From Haliclona indistincta (taxonomy: Eukaryota > Porifera > Demospongiae > Haplosclerida > Chalinidae): DNA of 64,000 nt. The DNA lies in contig OZ024786.1 of NCBI GenBank assembly GCA_964017065.1, forward strand, positions 5,743,781 through 5,807,780, written 5' to 3'. The notes under the pieces are model-generated. The model was not told the origin of the DNA and did not search any database. It saw only the letters and a list, made by a program, of their open reading frames with translations. The position numbers were made by a program, and so were the translations under genes. Positions 41,711 to 53,849 of this stretch are shown piece after piece. Within the stretch, counting starts at the first letter, position 1. Every line of letters begins with the position of its first letter.

Positions 41711-42095
41711 ATGACTCAGACAGTTGCTGCCAAAAAGTATCGTATTGTTATTATTGCATGTGATGGTAACTGCCTCTTCACCTGCTTGGGAAACACCAGG
41801 GGGCAATCTTCACAAGAGGCACATCTAGTAACAGCAGACTGGTACAGGTCTGCATCAATTCAACTGCTGAAAAAAGTGACTGAGCAACATGGGCTGAGTG
41901 GGTTGCCAAGCATGCTATCGTACGACTTAGCAGAGAGCGCATGGAAATTTTGAGCAATCACATTATAGCAAGCTAGGAGAAGAACTGTGAGTGCTAATGT
42001 GGCAACACCAACTCCAATAGCAATTTTTGACAGTGGAGGGATTTTGTATAATGTATGGAACAATGATCATGAAAATTAATAAGTGGTATTGACCA
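41711..42095 (+). pseudogene. OTU-like cysteine protease fragment
   Basis: The frame has ACDGNCLFTCLGNTRGQSSQ, where D-G-N-C-L-F is the catalytic-cysteine motif of OTU deubiquitinases. A stop follows at about 41951. Another frame then reads VSANVATPTPIAIFDSGGIL and YNVWNND, which could be the later ANxL..xIxI...Y..W part of the fold. The histidine region is not clear. Transposons often carry OTU genes, so origin is open. Confidence 0.4.
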
Positions 42096-42129
42096 CATCA
42101 GACTATAGCAACATTCATCTAAGCCTAGG

Positions 42130-42390
42130 ATTAAGCTGTTTTTGAATAATTTAGTGTATAGCGCTAAAGAGAAAAAATGGAGGCAGAGAGAAAGACAAAA
42201 AGAGGAAGTCCGTGAGAATAAGGTTAAAGCAGTCGACAGAGATGAGGTCAAGAGAGAAATGGAATTACTTTGTAAAGGACAAGTTCAGTACATGCGTCAG
42301 TACACTTCCCCGATAAAGTGTTTTGTGTGATAACGCAGGGTAATTTATGATCCCTAAGTCAAGGCTACTCTTATTTTTATTAATTTTTTC
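42130..42390. other. Short basic frame, unrecognised
   Basis: A 62-codon open frame at 42142-42330 (NNLVYSAKEKKWRQRERQKE) is very basic and may be a decayed coding piece. No family is recognised. Confidence 0.25.
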
Positions 42391-42394
42391 ACTC

Positions 42395-42650
42395 AGACTT
42401 CACTTCTAGCGACTTTTGCCTTCATTCTGTTGATTCTTTCCCAGCTGCTACTTTTCCATGTATTTCTGAGTTGTCTCTTGATTATAGTAAAGCCAATACT
42501 ACTCTTGTCCAGCTAGACATCACTAAAGCAATTGAATGAGATGATCTCCATCCATCATTCTTAAAATTCTATGCTGATATTCTATCTTGTCCGATTACCC
42601 GCTTATTCAACTGGTCTCTTGAATTTTCTGATCTTCCTGGTCTTAGCCCC
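42395..42650 (+). pseudogene. LINE reverse-transcriptase 5' fragment
   Basis: Reads DSFPAATFPCISELSLDYSK, ANTTLVQLDITKAIE, an in-frame TGA at 42537-42539, then DDLHPSFLKFYADILSCPIT and RLFNWSLEFSDLP. The D.I.P..LK..A..L..PI..LFN.SL.....P block is the start of the reverse-transcriptase domain in CR1/Jockey/RTE-like LINEs. Only about 250 bases remain. Confidence 0.75.
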
Positions 42651-42654
42651 CTGC

Positions 42655-43655
42655 TGCATAGGTGTTGTCTGCTTTTGCATCCCTTATAATATTATACTTA
42701 ATTGTAGATATGGATAAATTGAGAGGAGAGTAAGGACATAGGTACAAAGAAGGCAGGGGTAGTTTGGGACCCTGCAGAGAGTAGTTACGGAGTTAGTAGC
42801 CTGGCTGGTTTGAGCTTTGGTGTGGATAGCTAGGGGGAATCTTTGAGGGGGTGTTTGTTAGTTTTACATACCGTTCTGGCACATTGTTGGGCGCAGCTCG
42901 CGTATAGGCACGTGGTTGCTTGTGTAGCGCACATTCCGCTGCAGCTCCCAACATGTTTGGATTGGGAAACATGCTCTTTATCAGGCGCACTTGGCTTATC
43001 ACGTTAAAGAGCTCCTAGCATTCACGTGATTATCACAATGGTGTCACAAGCAATATCTCACCAAACCGTAAGTGCATTGCTAGGGGATTTCAAATTTTCA
43101 CGTGGGCATACTAAGTGTCCGTACACACATTGCGCAAAAACAGCTGTGGCGTTTGTTGAGGTGGTGTTCTGTCAAGGAGTTCAGACCAACACAAGCCCGT
43201 ACAATTTCACTGCAAAAAAAGGCCGACCATAGTAGCGCTAACAGCAAAGGGCATCTTTCTCGTTACAAAGTTGTTTCAAGTATATCATTTATCAAATTGA
43301 CTGGAAGTGAAGTGGACCAACTTTCGTTTAAATCCGTGAAATGGTTAGAAAAGAATTAAAAAGTTCTTATTACATTTTCACAACAGGCATTTTGATATCA
43401 ATATTGACTTAGGGAGAGCTGGAGCATGGCATAGCAATATAAGGCCTAGTGAACAAAGAAAGGTGCACATATTAAGTAAAAAGTGTTGCAATAATTATAA
43501 CCGATTCATGCTACTAACTTAGTAAGACAATTATAATGCATTCACCTAAATGTGTATGTGTCTTCATAAGCTATAATGTTGTACCTAACACAAAAACTTC
43601 ACTATGGCTTATCGACCAACATAATCCTTTGCTCACAAGATGACATTTTTCATGC
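42655..43655. other. No firm gene
   Basis: ATG 43038 reads MVSQAISHQT before a donor-like GTAAGT (43069), and 43081-43230 stays open (TKCPYTHCAKTAVAFVEVVF), so a decayed spliced gene is possible. Nothing is recognised. Confidence 0.3.
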
Positions 43656-43659
43656 GATA

Positions 43660-44110
43660 CGATTCACCTATGTGACAATTACAGTTCACTTGGTCGGCTC
43701 ATTTCTGTCACCAACTACATGTTAAGGTTCATACACATGCTCAAACAAGCAGTAATAAAACACAACGAAGACGGTCACGCTTCAACAACAGAATTCTCAA
43801 AGGCAGAAATCTTGTGGATCCTTGAAGCTAAAAACAACAACTAGTCAAGAATCGTTACTTCAAAACTTACACCTAGAAGTTTGGCCTCTATCAAGACGCG
43901 AATAAGGTCTGGAGATGCGGTGGTCGCTTATAACATGCAAATATTTCCCCATTGACACAACATCCTGTCATCCTACCAAGGGATCACCACCTGACGGAAC
44001 TTGTGATCAAAGATGCTCATACAAGAGTGCTTCATAAGGAAGATCCTTAGTTCAAAGCTACTACACAAATGTACTGCTTGTCGAGCAGTAAGAGCAGTAA
44101 TAACCTAGTA
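43660..44110 (+). pseudogene. BEL/Pao retrotransposon fragment before the integrase
   Basis: In mixed frames the order is YSSLGRLISVTNYMLRFIHM, SKAEILWILEA, NRYFKTYT, KFGLYQDANKVWRCGGRL, HPVILPRDHHLTELVIKDAH and CTACRA. This is the BEL/Pao polyprotein run from the end of RNase H (S.L..RV.AY.LRF, AE..WI) through the LR.GGRL...HP.LLP..H..T.L.I...H block to the integrase zinc knuckle. Several frameshifts and a short deletion are present. No LTR is seen. Confidence 0.75.
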
Positions 44111-44303
44111 GACTATACTTCAAACAACTTCTTGACAATATATAAAGAAGTTGCCACCTATTGATAAGGAATTTTGCAGCCCGAGCTATAAATTACTGAA
44201 GCTGAAGTGCTGTAGACATGTTAGTGACAACACTTAGTCAGTTACATGAAAGTTAGTTAGATTTGTGCCGAAGACTCTCTTTAACATCGGAAATGTATTT
44301 ATT

Positions 44304-44395
44304 TACCATGAATTACCATGACTTATCATGGTAATTCATGAATTACCATGATAATTCATGGTAAGCTTACCATGATCCAGCTTACCATGAATTAT
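44304..44395. repeat. Cluster of perfect small palindromes
   Basis: Bases 44327-44350 (CATGGTAATTCA plus inverse) form a perfect 24-bp palindrome, and 44357-44374 (CATGGTAAGCTTACCATG) a perfect 18-bp one. ACCATGAATTACCATGA precedes them and more TTACCATGA copies follow. The unit TTACCATGA occurs about seven times in alternating orientation. Confidence 0.9.
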
Positions 44396-44399
44396 GTAA

Positions 44400-44955
44400 G
44401 CTGTATTTTTGTTGGAAAATTATTTTTTTGCAGTTTGCACCAAATATATGAGGCTCTTTCCGTACTAACCGATTGGGGGCAAGATATTGCTGCCTCCCCG
44501 GTAGTCAGCCTAGGCACAGTCCTGGTGGCTACAAGGTCAGGAAAGGGTAAATTGCACATCACCGCTCCAGTGATGGGGCCTTTCAGATAGGGAGAGGTGA
44601 TCTGCTGAACCCCCAACTCTATTCAAATCAACTCTATTCACATGTATGGGAGAGAGCAAGTATTCTCAATCAAAGCAAGAACAGAAAAGCAGATATTAAT
44701 GATAATTATTCATCTAATACTTTATTATGATAGACGTCAAGCAGCGACATAAAGTAAAGCTACGAAAGTCACCAAATGACGCCACAATGGAAGTCATAAC
44801 GAAGCCAGCTCGCTGGTCAGGCTGGTCCATCACGCTCACTTCCATCGAGCATTTCTTGATATCTTCAGGCTACTTCTGACAACCACCATCATGGAGACCA
44901 TTGTAGAGCTAACGAATCTTTACGCTCGGCAACAAATGAAAGATGATCTATTCGT
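44400..44955. other. No recognisable gene
   Basis: A weak coding-like frame (DWGQDIAASPVVSLGTVLVA) runs to 44590 and is not recognised. Confidence 0.3.
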
Positions 44956-44958
44956 AAA

Positions 44959-45306
44959 GTGGACACAGTCACTATGCTCCCAAAATCGGTAGAATCACCC
45001 GAGATCGTTTCTTTAACATATCACGTTGTCTCCATTTTGTTGACAACACTCATATTCCAACAACATAGGTCTTCACCAACAACTGTTTCCCAAAGAGCTC
45101 CAGTCAAAGTGATCATTATAGACAACTGCTGCCACTGGAAGTACATACTAAAAAGAACATGTGGTGACAACGTAGAAATAACGTTTCATGCTGTGCAGAG
45201 AGTAACACGGACAATCACAAAAAGACACAGCATTTATAATGCTTTTCTCAGAGAATTTAGAATGGTTTTCTGTACAGTCGGATATGTTGCTGACAGACTG
45301 ATCTAA
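44959..45306 (+). pseudogene. Transposase-like fragment (DNCC...HAVQR)
   Basis: The open frame contains VIIIDNCCHWKYILKRTCGD, then ITFHAVQRVTRTITKRHS and FLREFRMVF. A strand ending in D-N-C-C, followed by D.FHAVQR...KRH, is a catalytic-core pattern I associate with an invertebrate DDE-type transposase group. The frame ends shortly after and no upstream core is found. Assignment to a named superfamily is not possible from this piece. Confidence 0.45.
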
Positions 45307-45379
45307 ACTATCATCGCCTACAAAAGGCCAAGCCAATAATAAACGTAGATACAAGTGCATGCATGACGGTTAACAAACC

Positions 45380-45735
45380 ATGACGGTTAACAATCCATCT
45401 GTTAACCTTTCAATTGATGAAGCAATGATCACATTCAAGGGTACAGGTACATCAGCTATAAAGCAGTACATGCCCAAGAAGGCAAAAAAGCATGGGAGCA
45501 AGGACTGGGTCAGATCAGACAGCACAAATGGTTTTATCTGCCAGTTTAGTATCGATACTTGGAAAGATGGCAACATTACTGAAACAGGGAATGTGGTCAA
45601 AAAGCTCAAGTACTCAACCATCTGCTTATGGCTATCGATTCGTCCTACAAACACTGGAGAGTAAGGCATGTGTAGAGGAAATAGAATGTGTGATATCTGA
45701 CCGTCACATTTCTGTTTTGAAGTACTAGAGATCAC
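45380..45735 (+). pseudogene. piggyBac transposase remnant 2
   Basis: Reads VNLSIDEAMITFKGTGTSAI, KQYMPKKAKKHGSKDWVRSD, then STNGFICQFSIDTWKDG. That is SIDEAM..FKG (first catalytic Asp), KQYMP.KP.K.G.K.WV..DS.NGY...F..Y.G of the piggyBac core. The frame fails soon after. It is a different copy from the one at 18441-18890. The ATG is preceded by a duplicated CATGACGGTTAACAA phrase. Confidence 0.8.
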
Positions 45736-45739
45736 ATGG

Positions 45740-48700
45740 CATTTATAGTGCTACTTAGTAAAGACTAGCTTCCACGCAGATCTCTCAGGCTCCTCGAAGG
45801 AGCAAAGTGTCCGTAACGATAAAAGAAGCGTTAGGCCGAGTGAGAGAACGATCGTCCTTTTTGTTGATACCAGCAGTAAAAGAACTACCTGATAAAAAAT
45901 TTGTGGCCGAGGTTTTATTTGACGACACCAATTTTGGCCGACTTTCTCAACAACCTAACGTCATTCGAAGGAGGGATCACAGAATGGTCGAAGCAGAACA
46001 GATTGTCACAGACGTATCAAATAGCTGGCTTTTGCTGATAGAAGTAACCCACGGTGGTCTTCTTCGACCCAAATTGACAAATTGAAGGCCTACATAGGTC
46101 CTGATGGTATAATCACTAAAATCTACCGATTGATCACTTCGATCCAGTACCTCTTTGACCACTGAAAATTTGCAAAATTACAAAGCTACTTAATATTCAT
46201 GGTAAGTGACCACTTATTAATAATTTATTAATAACACAAGTTATAATGGTTATTGTACAGGAAATGAGATGCAGGCGGCATTCAAGTACCGTGAAACCAC
46301 CCCCTCTGTCGGCATGGAAGCGGAACCTTCATCTTTACAAGTTATCAAAGGATCCGACCCTGTGAAGAACATATTTTTTTTTTTAAGAGACAGATATGAA
46401 CTGTGTGAATGATAAGATATGTTTGTAGTGTCTGTGTGTGTCTAGCCGAAGGGGCCTGAGCCGCTTGCAAGAGGAAGAAACGAGCGAGCAAGCGAGATAG
46501 CTAGCTGCACTTACTTCAGTCTATTGGTCAATGGCAAGCATTGAGAACTGGTAGGAATTACTGGCGCAGTCATCTAAATGTACCTGGATAGCTGCAATCA
46601 GTCACACAATCCGGAAATGCTGAGTACAAGAGCTCTCAAAATTCGCCATAGTTCCAGACCAGAATAAACCACGCCTACAGTGACACGCCCAACAACGAAC
46701 TGACGACGTGGTCTGGTCATCAACGCGTGGGTGCATGGGTTAAAGTCACGTGCTCCATCCCAGCTAGCTCAGTTGTCAAAGAGGTACACAACGCGAGAGA
46801 AGTTACTCTCAAGAGAAGAAGTGTTAGAGGCAAAAGACAAGCTTTCGATATGAAAGGAAACATACAAGAAACAAAAGACGACAAAGACCCTCGCCCGGGC
46901 AATAACATCACCAACTGATGACACTGCACTTTCACGGTGGAACACAGTACGAAACGACCCGCAGCTGCTGGTAAGTGAACAAAAATTGTCAATAATAGTT
47001 TAATTATTTTATTTAGGCCGATGTCAACTCATGGGACAATGGCTAGAGCGAAGTTCACGTCAATATTCTCGTCACCTACATCTTCTTCGAGGTGACCTAT
47101 GGAAATTGGCAGCGGCAAGGAGTTGGGGTAAGATTGACGATATCTGAGGCTCGCAACTACCAGGTGTCAGGACCATAATTATGTCATCAACTTTACAATC
47201 GGCCTGCACAAGATTACCTCAAGTCTAGGGCCGGCAGTGATAATAATGAGAGGCCCTGCACGTGCAGCATCCATCCACTATGTGGAGAACGTTCAGCCAA
47301 GCCTGCCAACCAGCTCAACTGATTCAGAGAATGCTCTGGTCATCAAGAACGGCCGCCCGCTAACCAACTACATCGACTTGTTGAAGACGACTTTGAAGCG
47401 CTACAAGCCTACAACCTCTCCCTTCTTCCAACATTGACAACAGAAAGGAAGGCGGGGAAACGTCCCTTTTAGATAGGGAGAAGACCCACGAAAGCATGGA
47501 GAAGTTGTCGAGACACATGTCTCACAGCCTTTCCACCTCCGTAAAGTACTATCGCCTAGCCAACAGGAGGCAGTGGCAACTCATGCTACTATTACAGAGG
47601 TGACAGCTCCTGTAAGTTTAAAAATTCACCACAACTATACTTCATACCACAACTATAGGACTTGATCTATTCCATCTCTGATCACCGAAACTGACGAAGA
47701 GATGGAGGAACAGTAAAGAGATTCCTCTCTGTTCTGTTTTCAATGTCTGTAGGACACTCAAAAGCAGCAAAAGTCACTTTAAAGCATAAATTTCCAAGAA
47801 TGAAAGGGTCAAATTAGGATACTCAGTAGCAAACGTGAATTTGCAGCTCACTATCAGGTATCGTACAACATTTCCAGTAAAGTGCATTGAACAATTTCAG
47901 AACAATTTGACATTCGGAATTCTCCTATTCCGGGTTTTACAGGAGGTCATCCGCAAGTCAAGCTGCAAGTCATTTCATCGTAGGCTCCTGACTACACTCC
48001 AGTTGAGCAGCATCATCGTAGGCTCAGTCCTGCCGACTGTACTCCAGGCAGCAACACTGTATACCATCTCGATTTTTGCCCGGCTCAGTATCTTTGGTTC
48101 TTCAATATGTGAGGTTTATGCTAGTCATGTATTCTATTCACACTGATAACATCCAATCTTATACCGACTGCAGATAACATCAGAATTCACCTGTGCTGCG
48201 AGCAGCAAAAAATACATTCTTTGACACACAAATCAAGCATACTTAAAACTCCACAACATGATCCAAAGCATTATGCTACTATTATTTCATTGAGAGATGA
48301 ATTCATCAATAGATACATAGCTCTCAGCTATTATCCCACGCATGCGCATAAAATAAACTTGTTTCGCATATCGCATTCCCGCCCTATCAATAACAGCCCT
48401 TCCAAATGTGTTTACACATAATTCCCTGATGTCTAGCTATGGTAATGACCGAAATTTTTCCAAATATATACAATTAGGAACTATTATTCTAGCAACCGTT
48501 GGGACCCATCAAGAGAGATTTTAGTATCGGAGCCAAGGCTAGAGCAGATTTCACGCACATGTGGTAGGAAGAAGAGGCAGTATTGTGAAGATGATGACTA
48601 ATGGAGAGAGCGTGGTATTGTGCAGTCACGTCAGGCAAACTGTTCATGCATACACAAAGTTGCATTAATATCAATACCAATAACAGCCGTATATTATTTT

Positions 48701-49095
48701 GTCAGCTAAAAAAAGGTTTTTACCAAAGCTGGTAAATAAATTCTAAAGCATAGTTTTTACTGGCTATCCACTTATATAGAAACGATCAAGAGCATGAAAT
48801 GTATGCGACTACCCTTGAATTATCTATTCTGTGCATCAAGTGGTGTGCATTTATATGGCATGAGCTCATTGCCCGTAACTTCCTAACATGCATAGATTAG
48901 AAAAACAAAAAATCCAAAAGTGACCTAGTAATTTCATTTTTTGGAAATTGCCAATATTGGTAATTGTTAGGCAACACACACTAGGTATGCTCAACTAGAC
49001 CACCGTAAAAGTACGTCCTTGTATAAATACTTACATAGGTCAGTATACTTTTCTGCCGTTCAATCCAATACTAACACATTAGCAGAAGTGAGTTT
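45740..49095. other. 3.3 kb without a firm gene
   Basis: Frames at 45807-46085 (FVAEVLFDDTNFGRLSQQPN), 46727-46918 and 47237-47437 (ARAASIHYVENVQPSLPTSS) are open but unrecognised. A T-tract is at 46374-46384. A short duplication of CATCGTAGGCTC...CTG is seen at about 47976 and 48014. The rest is AT-rich. Confidence 0.35.
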
Positions 49096-49097
49096 TG

Positions 49098-50850
49098 CTT
49101 GACAAATCTGAGCATGCCATAGACAAATCCATGAGCGAGGATACATGTAGGAATACTTGGCGCCCTGGCATTACTCACAGACATACTTCATGGTTACCAG
49201 TATTATACAGACTAACTAATAAACTGAATTATCCTTATATGCTTATATCCTTATATGTGGAGCCACAGAATGTTACTAACATTAGTTATAATACAAGCTG
49301 TATCATACATGCTGGCACGACGAACATTAAATACAGACAATTTAAGTACAGAATGATCGTAGAGACAAAACCATACTGTAGCATAATTAGAAAAAGTAAC
49401 ACTAATAATGAAGGCAGACCATACACTTTTAAGAGAAGCAATACAAATCGAGAAACTGAAACTAAGTAATCGTTTTCGATAAGCTTGTTTTTTTTCTGAA
49501 ATCGTACTGACAGTATTGTATCACCATACTGTATTATATAGTATGGTATGTATTAATGACAGTGATAAAGAAACAAACATAATAACTGTTATTATAGCTC
49601 TTTACACTATGAAGAACAGAAATGTTTTTTATATCAAAACTCGCATACCACACCTATTGTCACATGATACTAGTTAGCCCACGCAAAAAGTAGTGTGCAA
49701 GGAATGCTTGAGCATGTCATAGATAAATCCATGAGCGAGGGTACATGTAGGAATACTTGGCGTCCTGGCATTACTCTCAGACATACTTTTACGGTTACTA
49801 GTATTATACTGACAAACAAATACATTAAATGCTAAGTGGGCGGAGCCACAGAAGGTTACAAATAACACTTATCTACAAGCTGTATCATGCATGCTGGCAC
49901 GACAACTCCACGACCATTAGACACAGAGAATGTCAGCCAGAATCAAACAAAGAGAATAAGTACAGAATGATTGTAAACAAGTGGCAAGACAAAAGCATAA
50001 TTATTATAGCATGACTACAAAAGTGACATTAATAATGAAGACAAAGCCTTACATGTATAAGAGAAGCTATACACATTAAGAAACTGAAATCAATAAATCG
50101 TTTTTATCATGAAAGATGGTCGTTCTGAAATCGTACGACATACAATAATTCAAAAGATTTTGTCAAAAAAATGAGCAACGAAGAAAAAAGAAGCTATACA
50201 CATTTACACATTAAAAAGAAATATCGATCAAACAAAATTCAATTGATTGGTAGCATAATGCTACTGAATATAAAAGAGAACAGCATAATATAAAAGAACA
50301 TAACATTATAAATAATTTCTCACTAATTAAGACGGTACTTATACATCGAAAAAATGAAAACAGCATAAATATAGTAAAGTGAGACGGTATGCATTAATGA
50401 CAGTGATACTGAAAGAAATGAACATAATAATTATTATAGCCTAATTCTTACACCATGAAGTAAAGTAAAAGAAACACTTTTAAATCAAGACTTGCACACA
50501 TGGAGACAAAAACGAAAAATAATACTTAAAAACTCAGTGATTCACAAAAATTAATGAGTTAAAGACAAAGGAGGTGGAGCCATCTTGTCAAATTTGAGGT
50601 GTAAACATTAAATTTGATGAGAAGTTCAAGAGTGAGAATTTATAAAATTTCTTCAATTTCGTAAGTATGCAGGTTTACAGCAGGCGAATGAGAATATCTA
50701 AATGAAACAAGATATCTTTATACCGGCTCCTTATCAATAATCACACTTAGTCAATATTGAAGAATCGGTTCATCACGTTGTCGAATTGTTAAACTGCAAT
50801 GTTATTAGTATTCTGAAACCAAGTAATCGTTTCCATCATGAAAAATAAGC
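49098..50850. repeat. Diverged tandem duplication, about 0.6-kb units
   Basis: The block from about 49098 (CATAGACAAATCCATGAGCG, AGGAATACTTGGCG, GAGCCACAGAATGTTAC, CATGCTGGCACGACGA) recurs at about 49704 in the same order. The downstream words GTATTAATGACAGTGATA and AACATAATAA (49549) recur at 50390, and AAGTAATCGTTTTC recurs at about 50823. I infer two full and one partial unit. No protein is recognised. Confidence 0.8.
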
Positions 50851-50854
50851 TCGT

Positions 50855-51670
50855 TTCGTTTCTTGCTATTTCTAATGCAGGACAAATTTGTTTCAATAGT
50901 CACAACCATTCAACAGGAGGTCTCGAGGCCTATGGGTGACGATCCAACTCGTAACGTATCAATCTGGTTCTGAAAATAGTTCAACGATATTGTCCATGGG
51001 CTTTAGACACATGCTTTAATACTCCGTCAAAACAAGTTTTATTGTTTTCTCTTAATCACATCGACTCTCCATAAATTCAGTGATGTACATCTCGGTATTT
51101 TTATAACCATACTGTTTCTTTTTTTCATAAGATCAAATGCTGACCAAAAGTTGTAAACAATAGCTCCAGTAGTAGTAAGCAATAATTGTATCGGCAGCTT
51201 AGCAACAACAAAGAGAATTGCGCCAGACAATCGTTTGTAGCCTCAAAAACCTACGTAATACCATCAACCGCCACCAATACAACTTCTACTCCGCCAGCTC
51301 CATCTATCAACAGCTCTGCATTAGAATCACCACATCTCTTGGAGCGCTTTGGAGTTAGTGACGAATTTTATCATTAGCTAGCATCAATGTTCGTTAATAA
51401 AGAAGACAGCCCACTGTATAGAGCATAAGAGCATAAGCAAAAAAATTCTTGATAACTTTTGTCAAGCTTGTTAACAGACAGCGCAAGAATTAGAAACATT
51501 TGAAAAGTACATAAAAAAACTAACTAACTTGAATGGTACAGAAAAACCATTTTAAAAAGTTTAATGAAGAGAGAAAATCACGAGAAGTAAATAACTAATG
51601 AAGAATCAAATTATAAATTGTAATAACAATTCATTGTTCATAAAAAATAATTCTCACTTCATCACACAAA
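50855..51670. other. AT-rich, no recognisable gene
   Basis: A frame at 51186-51377 (SFVASKTYVIPSTATNTTST) is Ser/Thr-rich and unrecognised. Nothing else. Confidence 0.35.
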
Positions 51671-51675
51671 AATTT

Positions 51676-52030
51676 TCTAATAAAAATGAAATTTCATCAG
51701 TAAATTTTCCAAATAAAAAAGGAAATAAATAATAACCAGCCACATCTCCATGACATGAAGACTTAAATTAAAAGAATCGGTATTAAAATTGTAATGAGAA
51801 TAAATTAGACAATTCATTTTACAAATCCAAATTGACCCAAAAAATGATGCTTGTTTATTAAAAATAAACAAAAAGCTTTTTCATAAAAAAAAAGAATTTT
51901 AATAAAAATGAATTATAAAAAAATTCATCAATAAATTTCCAAATAAAATTAAACAAAAAGGACAAAAAGAAAAAAATTAATCATGGCACTTGTCCATGAC
52001 ATGACGACTTAAATTAAAAGAAAATGTTTG
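51676..52030. repeat. Direct repeat of about 110 bp, very AT-rich
   Basis: TTTTCTAATAAAAATGAA...TTCATCA(G/A)TAAATTT, CCAAATAAA, CCATGACATGA(A/C)GACTTAAATTAAAAGAA occur at 51672-51776 and again at about 51895-52022. About 80 per cent A+T. Confidence 0.75.
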
Positions 52031-52499
52031 TTGTCTACTCATAACGCTAATAATTATATCGTCACTTGAAAAGTCAAATCACAACTAGTCACTACGTAAT
52101 AATTCTTCTAGAAATCATAGTTGAATGCTCAGAACAAGACAAGAATGAAGCTAAAACAAATTACTACTAGTTGCGTAACTAATAAACTTAACAATCACTT
52201 TAACCAAACAGAACTTCCATCACACTAAAGCAATCTTGTCAACAATGTCTTTTCAACAACCAATGCCTTCAACGAAAACATTTAGAGCACACAAAGCTTC
52301 TAGTGACATGAAGATAAGACAAGAGATTAGATAAGACATTGCTCCCACAAGCACCTGGTCTTTGATGCAACTCATAACAAAGTGTCTAGCATCAAAAAGC
52401 GTCTAGCAAGCGTCTCATTACAAAGCGTCTAGCATCAATGCTGAACAACCTGATAGTACACTGACCGAACCTAATACCTACAGGCAAACACACAGTCCT

Positions 52500-52945
52500 C
52501 TCTAAGAGTGATGACACTTAGTCGATAGTACAATGTAGACACACAATACATAGCTACTCAATAAATATAACACAGAAGCATTTGACACAGAAGCATATTT
52601 ATATGTGACACACATAGCACAAGCCCGGGGTAAGCGATTTTGTTATTCGTATAACTGATAGCGCTGTCAAGAGTTGCAGCTTCTATTTGCACAGAGCACA
52701 AAACTATAGTACTGAACATTGTTATAAACCACAATGGTTTCGATGCCTCACTAACAAGTAGTGACTTCAACCAACAATCCTCACACTAATACAACACAGA
52801 CTGACTCCCATACCAGCCAGCAAACAATTCTTAACTTGCACCACATGGACACAAGAGAAGTGACGAGCGATAGTACAGTGTAGACACTCTATGCTACCCA
52901 ACTCGTAGCTACTCAATATAACACAGAAGCATTTGATAGCTGAGC
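52500..52945. repeat. Direct repeat pair beside the foldback element
   Basis: CGATAGTACA(A/G)TGTAGACAC...TAGCTACTCAATA...TATAACACAGAAGCATTTGA occurs at about 52521-52585 and 52868-52935. The second copy lies 36 bases before the target duplication of the foldback element. Confidence 0.75.
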
Positions 52946-52979
52946 ACAAGACGAGAGCATAGTGACCCTCACATTGTAG

Positions 52980-53841
52980 GGTTTAGGCACGCGAGGTCAA
53001 CTTTCGCTAGTTCAACTGTCACGAGATCGACTCTTACGAGATCAACTCTCTCCAGATCAACTCTTCACCAGATCAACTCGTACGGAATCAACTCTCACTG
53101 AATCAATGATCACAGGATCAACTGTCGCGAATTCAACTGCTCGAAATCAACTATCACGAAAACCAACTGTCACAGAGATCAACCGCACGAAATCAACTAC
53201 ATGATCGCATGTGGGATGGACTACGTCACGCTCGTTGCTATGGTATTCACGTGCTAAACAAAACTAAATCCTAAACCCAATACCTAAAACACTTCGCCTA
53301 ACTGGGAAAAGCCAGGAGGGTCTTCCTAACTAACTAAGGATCGTCGGGAGGGTATTCCTAACTAACTAAGGATCGTCGGGAGGGTCTTCCTAACTAAGGA
53401 TCGTCGGGAGGGTCTTCCTAACTAAGGATCGTCGGGAGGGTCTTTCTAACTAAGGATCGTCGGGAGGGTCTTCCTAACTAAGGAACGTCGGGAGGGTCTT
53501 TCTAACTAAGGATCGTCGGGAGGGTCTTCCTAACTAACTAAAAAATTTATTACGTTAATAAAAATTAAAGAAATAGAAATAATTATGATAAACTAAGTGC
53601 CAGGTTGATTTCGTAACAGCAAAGTTGATCCTGTAAGAGTTGACTGTTGCCAAAGTTGATTCTGTGATAGTAGTCTTCACGAGAGTTGATTCTGTACTAG
53701 TAGACCTCGTTATAGTTGACTTTGTACGAGTTGATCTCGTAAAGTTGATGTGGTGAATAATTGACCTCTTGAGAGTTGAACCAGTAAGAGTTGAATTCGC
53801 GAAGTTGACCTCACGACAAGTTGACCTCGCGTGCTACCCCC
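52980..53841. mobile_element. Foldback-type modular element, 8-bp target duplication
   Basis: CATTGTAG occurs exactly on both sides (52972-52979 and 53842-53849). Near each end is a perfect 17-bp inverted pair (GCACGCGAGGTCAACTT at 52987-53003, inverse at 53818-53834). Each arm of about 220-240 bases is made of some 14-15 degenerate 15-bp modules: xxCACGAGATCAACT on the left, the inverse AGTTGATCTCGTxxx on the right. Between them lies a 28-bp tandem array (53312-53540). Long modular inverted repeats around a core are the mark of foldback (Galileo/FB-like) elements. No coding capacity. Confidence 0.9.
53312..53540. repeat. 28-bp tandem array in the foldback core
   Basis: About eight units of GGATCGTCGGGAGGGTCTTCC plus TAACTAA; the first two have an extra TAAC. 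Forms the centre of the foldback-type element. Confidence 0.95.
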
Positions 53842-53849
53842 CATTGTAG

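Noticed and set aside
53312..53540. Regular 28-bp repeats that could be mistaken for a CRISPR array
   Set aside because: Units are head to tail without unique spacers, lie inside a eukaryotic foldback element and have no associated genes.
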